Origin: Panacagrimonas sp965216805
GTDB lineage: Bacteria > Pseudomonadota > Gammaproteobacteria > Nevskiales > Nevskiaceae
Direction of reading: 5' to 3'
NCBI RefSeq assembly: GCF_965216805.1
Contig: NZ_CBDCGN010000002.1
Location: 1,860,001-1,924,000 of the forward strand
DNA length: 64,000 nucleotides
Shown here: positions 60,497-64,000 of the stretch, in pieces
Layout: every line of letters begins with the position of its first letter
How positions within the stretch are numbered: position 1 is the stretch's first letter
Translations under genes and position numbers: made by a program
The notes under the pieces: model-generated
Database searches by the model: none
Seen by the model: only the letters and a program-made list of their open reading frames with translations
Told to the model about the DNA's origin: nothing

Positions 60497-61468
60497 CTAG
60501 CTGACCCGCCGGATGGCGAATTCGGTCAGTTGGAACAGCGAATCGCGGTAGGGCGAGGCTGCCAAACCGTTCAGCGCGAGTCTCGCCTGGCCAGCGTGGG
60601 CTTCGGCGAGCGCGCGAGTGTAGGGGATCGCCCCGGTCCGTTCAACGATTTCCAGGATGTTCTGCAACTGCCCGACACGGCGATCCCGTAAAGCGACGCG
60701 GATCAGCGCGGCGTCGTCGCTGGAACCCGCGCGCATGGCATAAATCAGGGGCAGGGTGGGCTTACCTTCGGCCAGATCGTTGCCGACGGCCTTGCCGCTG
60801 ATCTCCGGCGCAGCGGTGTAATCGATAACGTCGTCGATCAGTTGATAGGCGATCCCCAGGGCGTAGCCGTAGTCGCCAAGTCGGCGGTATTGCTCAGGTC
60901 CAACTCCAGCACTGATGGCACCCAGTTCGGCGGCAGCGCGGAACAGCACCGCAGTCTTGAGCTCGATCACGCGCAGATAGCGTGCTTCGTCCACATCCGG
61001 GTCGCCTGCGTTCATCAGCTGCAGCACTTCGCCCTCGGCGATGGCATTGGTGGTGTCGGCCATGACGCGCATGACCTCCATCTCGCCGGCGGCCACCATC
61101 ATCTGGAAGCTGCGCGAGTAGAGGAAGTCGCCGGAGAGCACCGCACCGGCATTGCCCCAGACTGCGTTGGCCGTCTTGCGGCCGCGACGCAGATCGGAGT
61201 GGTCCACCACATCGTCGTGGAGCAGGGTGGCGGTGTGGATGAACTCGACCACTGCGGCGAGCAGCCGGGCGACGCCGGTGTCCGGTGCTTCGAGGGCACG
61301 GGCAACCAGCAGGACCAGCGCGGGGCGCAGGCGCTTGCCGCCGGCCGAGACGATATAGCCGCCGATTTCGTTGATGAGCGCCACTTCCGAGGCCAGGCGC
61401 TCGCGGATCACGGCGTCCAGGCCGCGCATGTCGTCGGCAATCGGCAAGAGTAGGGTTTGGACGTCCAT
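60497..61468 (-). CDS. ispB: Polyprenyl (octaprenyl) diphosphate synthase
   Basis: The enzyme builds the long isoprenoid side chain of ubiquinone. The 323-residue protein has both Asp-rich motifs: LLHDDVVDHSD (about residues 82-92) with the trailing RRGRKTANAVWGN, and LIDDVIDYTA (about 209). GGKRLRP lies near residue 43. The chain length is set by residues before the first motif and is not certain from sequence. The gene is divergent from rplU-rpmA, the usual neighbour arrangement in gammaproteobacteria. Confidence 0.93.
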   Translation of the reverse strand: MDVQTLLLPIADDMRGLDAVIRERLASEVALINEIGGYIVSAGGKRLRPALVLLVARALEAPDTGVARLLAAVVEFIHTATLLHDDVVDHSDLRRGRKTANAVWGNAGAVLSGDFLYSRSFQMMVAAGEMEVMRVMADTTNAIAEGEVLQLMNAGDPDVDEARYLRVIELKTAVLFRAAAELGAISAGVGPEQYRRLGDYGYALGIAYQLIDDVIDYTAAPEISGKAVGNDLAEGKPTLPLIYAMRAGSSDDAALIRVALRDRRVGQLQNILEIVERTGAIPYTRALAEAHAGQARLALNGLAASPYRDSLFQLTEFAIRRVS

Positions 61469-61566
61469 TCAGATGGGCGATTCGAGGCGCGCGATGCTAG
61501 GCGGACCGAACCCGGCGGTCAACGCAGAGACCGGCGACAGAAAGAGGCGTGTGTGTGACAAAATGA

Positions 61567-61640
61567 TTGACGATCTGAGGGTGCAGCCCTAAACTTCGCG
61601 ACCTTTTTTTGAGCCGCAACAACGGTTGCGGGCTGATGCG
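61567..61640 (+). promoter_or_regulatory. Promoter and leader of rplU-rpmA
   Basis: TTGACG (61567-61572) and TAAACT (61590-61595) are spaced by 17 bases, a good sigma-70 promoter. Downstream, a run of seven Ts (61604-61610) and a short stem GCCGCAAC/GTTGCGG (61613-61632) lie in the leader before rplU. The leader hairpin could have a regulatory role, but no known motif was matched. Confidence 0.6.
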
Positions 61641-61654
61641 GGAGCAATCTGACG

Positions 61655-61966
61655 ATGTACGCCGTAATCAAGACCGGTGGCAAGCAGTATCGCGTGACCA
61701 ACGGTGAAACGCTGAAAATCGAGACGCTCAAGGCCGATGTGGGCAGTACGGTGGCGTTCGAAGAAGTGCTGCTGGTGGGCGAGGGCGACTCGATCAAGGT
61801 CGGCGCGCCGATGCTCGACGGCGGCAGCGTCAAGGCCGAGGTGCTGGCCCACGGACGGGGCGACAAGATTCGTATCGTCAAGCATCGCCGCCGCAAGCAC
61901 TACCACAAGGAAATGGGTCATCGGCAGAACTTCACCCAGGTGAAGATCACCGAGATTACTGCTTAA
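61655..61966 (+). CDS. rplU: 50S ribosomal protein L21
   Basis: L21 binds 23S rRNA in the large subunit. The 103-residue protein has the standard layout MYAVIKTGGKQYRVTNGE, a middle domain, and the signature KIRIVKHRRRKHYHKEMGHRQNFTQVKITEI at the end. It is followed 15 bases later by rpmA, the conserved ribosomal pair. Confidence 0.97.
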   Translation: MYAVIKTGGKQYRVTNGETLKIETLKADVGSTVAFEEVLLVGEGDSIKVGAPMLDGGSVKAEVLAHGRGDKIRIVKHRRRKHYHKEMGHRQNFTQVKITEITA

Positions 61967-61981
61967 GTCAGGAGCACAGAC

Positions 61982-62239
61982 ATGGCACATAAGAAGGCAG
62001 GCGGCTCAACCCGCAACGGTCGCGACTCGCAATCCAAGCGCCTTGGCGTCAAGCGCTTCGGCGGTCAGGCGGTTCTGGCAGGAAACATTCTGGTGCGTCA
62101 GCGCGGCACCCGCTTTCATGCTGGCGTCAACACCGGTATCGGCAAGGATCACACCTTGTTCGCCCTGGTGGACGGCAAGGTGAGCTTTGCCTCGCGCGGC
62201 CCCAAGAACCGCACGTTCGTGGACGTGGTTCCGGCCTGA
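61982..62239 (+). CDS. rpmA: 50S ribosomal protein L27
   Basis: L27 reaches toward the peptidyl-transferase centre through its N-terminal tail. The 85-residue protein starts MAHKKAGGSTRNGRDSQSKR and includes the signature RQRGTRFHAGVNTGIGKDHTLFAL. There is no firmicute-type cleavable N-terminal extension. It ends 17 bases before an intrinsic terminator. Confidence 0.97.
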   Translation: MAHKKAGGSTRNGRDSQSKRLGVKRFGGQAVLAGNILVRQRGTRFHAGVNTGIGKDHTLFALVDGKVSFASRGPKNRTFVDVVPA

Positions 62240-62256
62240 GCTTTCCGACTCGACAC

Positions 62257-62284
62257 GAAAAGGCCCCGGACGGGGCCTTTTTTG
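62257..62284 (+). terminator. Intrinsic terminator after rpmA
   Basis: The stem AAAAGGCCCC/GGGGCCTTTT with a GGAC-type loop is followed by a T-rich tail (TTTTTTTG). It ends the ribosomal transcript 13 bases before obgE, so obgE would depend on read-through or its own promoter. Confidence 0.85.
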
Positions 62285-62296
62285 TCTCTCCCGAAC

Positions 62297-63403
62297 ATGA
62301 AATTCGTCGACGAAGCCAGCATCAAAGTGGAAGCCGGGGACGGCGGTAACGGTTGCGTCAGCTTTCGACGCGAGCGCGCAATTCCCTTCGGCGGGCCGGA
62401 CGGTGGAGACGGCGGCGACGGCGGCAGCGTGTTCGCGGTGGCCGATCCCAATCTCAATACCCTGGCCGATTTTCGCTTCACTCGGGTTTTTCGCGCCCAA
62501 CGTGGTGACAACGGCAGCGGCGCCAATTGTCGCGGGGCGTCCGGACACGACGTCGATATTCCGATGCCGCTGGGGTCGATGCTGTTCGACATCGCCACCA
62601 GCGAGAAGATCGGCGAACTGACCCGATCCGGCCAGCGCATCAAGATTGCCCAGGGCGGCTTTCACGGCTTGGGTAACGTGCGCTTCAAATCGTCCACCAA
62701 TCGCGCGCCACGCCGGGCCAGTCCGGGAAGTCCGGGCGAGCAGCGCGAGCTGCGGGTGGAGCTGTCGCTGATGGCCGATGTGGGCCTGCTGGGCCTGCCA
62801 AACGCCGGCAAGTCGACCCTGTTGGCCGCAGTTTCCGCCGCCCGCCCCAAGATCGCCGACTATCCGTTTACCACTCTGTATCCGCAGCCCGGCGTGGTCG
62901 CGGTCGGACCCTTCAAGTCTTTTGTGATGGTGGACGTGCCGGGCCTGATCGAAGGGGCGGCCGAAGGAGCGGGTCTGGGCATCCGCTTTCTCAAGCATCT
63001 GAGCCGCACCCGATTGCTGCTGCATCTGGTGGACCTGATGCCGCCCGATCAGGCGCCGCTGGCGCAACAGATTCGCACCATCCAGGACGAGTTGCGCGCC
63101 TTCAGCTCAGAGGTGGCGCAGCGCGAACAGTGGCTGGTCTTCAACAAGTGCGATCTGATCCCTGCCGACGAAATCGAAGCCGTCGTCGCCGCGGTGCTGG
63201 GCGATCTGGACTGGCACGGCCGGCACTTCGTGATCTCTGCGGTGACCCGCGCGGGCTGCGAAGCTCTGTGCGCGCAGGCCATGCGCTGGATCGAATCGCA
63301 GGCGCCGCGTTCCGAGCAGGACCTGATGGACGATGAAATTTCCGCCGCGGCTGCGGCGGCACCGGATGCCGAGGCCGGTGACGAGGACCACCGCCCGGCC
63401 TGA
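62297..63403 (+). CDS. obgE: GTPase ObgE/CgtA
   Basis: Obg acts in 50S subunit assembly and stress response. The 368-residue protein has the Gly-rich Obg fold (residues 1-158, FVDEASIKVEAGDGGNGC, PFGGPDGGDGGDGG). The G domain has P-loop GLPNAGKSTLL (about 166-175), Switch II DVPGLIEGA, and NKCD for guanine specificity. The acidic tail (AAAAPDAEAGDEDH) is short. The start is ATG 62297; the in-frame ATG at 62282 lies in the terminator tail. proB follows 16 bases later. Confidence 0.95.
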   Translation: MKFVDEASIKVEAGDGGNGCVSFRRERAIPFGGPDGGDGGDGGSVFAVADPNLNTLADFRFTRVFRAQRGDNGSGANCRGASGHDVDIPMPLGSMLFDIATSEKIGELTRSGQRIKIAQGGFHGLGNVRFKSSTNRAPRRASPGSPGEQRELRVELSLMADVGLLGLPNAGKSTLLAAVSAARPKIADYPFTTLYPQPGVVAVGPFKSFVMVDVPGLIEGAAEGAGLGIRFLKHLSRTRLLLHLVDLMPPDQAPLAQQIRTIQDELRAFSSEVAQREQWLVFNKCDLIPADEIEAVVAAVLGDLDWHGRHFVISAVTRAGCEALCAQAMRWIESQAPRSEQDLMDDEISAAAAAAPDAEAGDEDHRPA

Positions 63404-63419
63404 ATCGTCGACTGCAGAC

Positions 63420-64000
63420 ATGAATCGCCAACGTCTGATCGCTGCGCGCCGCTGGGTGGTGAAGATCGGTAGCTCCCTGGTCACGGCCAAGGGCCGGGGC
63501 CTGGACCACGAGGCGATCCGCGACTGGTGTCAGCAGATCGCCGAGCTGCGTTCGGGAGGGCGGCAGATCGTTCTGGTGTCCTCGGGAGCGGTCGCCGAGG
63601 GTATGGCCCGACTGGGCCTGTCCAAGCGTCCCGGCGTGCTGCCCGAACTGCAAGCCGCGGCCGCGGTTGGCCAGATGGGTCTGGTGCGAGCCTGGGAACT
63701 GGGCTTTGAATCCCATGGCCTGCGCGCCGCGCAGGTCTTGTTGACGCACGAGGATGTGGCCGATCGCGAGCGTTATCTCAATGCGCGGGCGACGCTCAAG
63801 GCGATCCTGGATTTCGGCGCCATCCCGGTCGTCAACGAAAACGACACCGTTTCCACCGACGAGATCCGCCTGGGCGACAACGACACCTTGGGGGCGATGA
63901 CCACCAATCTGATCGAGGCCGAGCTACTGGTCATCCTCACCGATCAGGACGGCTTGTTCGAAGCCGATCCGCGTCTGAATCCGCACGCGAAGCTGGTTTC
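63420..64000 (+). CDS. proB: Glutamate 5-kinase, partial at the window end
   Basis: ProB phosphorylates glutamate at the start of proline synthesis. The first 193 residues are in the window; the gene runs off the right edge without a stop. The amino-acid kinase motifs are clear: VVKIGSSLVT, VLVSSGAVAEGMARLGL, PVVNENDTVSTDEIRLGDNDTLGA and LVILTDQDGLFEADP. The C-terminal PUA domain expected in long ProB proteins would lie beyond the window. obgE-proB order is common in proteobacteria. Confidence 0.94.
   Translation, partial: MNRQRLIAARRWVVKIGSSLVTAKGRGLDHEAIRDWCQQIAELRSGGRQIVLVSSGAVAEGMARLGLSKRPGVLPELQAAAAVGQMGLVRAWELGFESHGLRAAQVLLTHEDVADRERYLNARATLKAILDFGAIPVVNENDTVSTDEIRLGDNDTLGAMTTNLIEAELLVILTDQDGLFEADPRLNPHAKLV

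Overview
The window is a high-GC proteobacterial chromosome segment. The riboflavin/thiamine order glyA-nrdR-ribD-ribE-ribB-ribH-nusB-thiL-pgpA, the adjacent ETF genes and the small palindromic repeats sitting inside operons suggest a gammaproteobacterium close to the Xanthomonadales. This is inference from gene order and protein style, not a database match.

Layout. 0.1-1.5 kb: rplY and a small secreted protein on the minus strand. 1.7-11 kb: nadA, glyA, then a tightly overlapping cofactor operon (nrdR, ribD, ribE, ribB, ribH, nusB, thiL, pgpA, carbonic anhydrase). 11-14.6 kb: ETF-ubiquinone oxidoreductase and both ETF subunits, which take electrons from acyl-CoA dehydrogenases. 14.6-21.6 kb: an SDR, a lone sucrose phosphorylase, and a first biotin-dependent acyl-CoA carboxylase set (carboxyltransferase, enoyl-CoA hydratase, biotin carboxylase fused to its biotin carrier). 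21.6-31.7 kb: two GST-fold proteins, a tRNA-Arg followed by tandem copies of its own 3' end, a YheT-like hydrolase, an MscS channel, a lipoprotein, SelO and PanE-like genes. 31.7-39.5 kb: a frameshifted cyclase-ATPase gene, a MerR regulator, a LolA-like protein and an RND transporter carrying a cNMP-binding domain. 39.5-50.7 kb: a second acyl-CoA catabolic cluster of Atu type (acyl-CoA ligase, TetR, SDR, acyl-CoA dehydrogenase, hydratase, AtuA, split carboxylase alpha, carboxyltransferase). A repeated ACTCAC operator-like motif lies at three of its promoters.

50.8-60.4 kb is an accessory region ending at a tRNA-Pro with an excisionase and integrase. It holds an IS3-family element that cut a phosphomannomutase gene, a decayed umuC tail, a possible cysteine amidase, a hairpin-rich AT-rich stretch, and a nest of toxin-antitoxin pieces: hipBA and a DUF1778/GNAT pair sit between a broken higB and a 5'-truncated higA. 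The DUF1778/GNAT pair is enclosed by 26-bp inverted repeats. 60.4-64 kb returns to core genes: ispB, rplU-rpmA, obgE and the start of proB.

How the genes work together. The acyl-CoA dehydrogenase at 42.9 kb would pass electrons to the ETF/ETF-QO system at 11-14.6 kb. The ligase, dehydrogenase, carboxylase and hydratase of the two clusters make a plausible route for a branched-chain or acyclic terpenoid acid. The substrates cannot be read from sequence alone. The most unusual items are the tRNA-Arg 3'-end tandem repeats, the nested toxin-antitoxin mosaic, the split carboxylase, and the RND/cNMP fusion near a broken cyclase gene.
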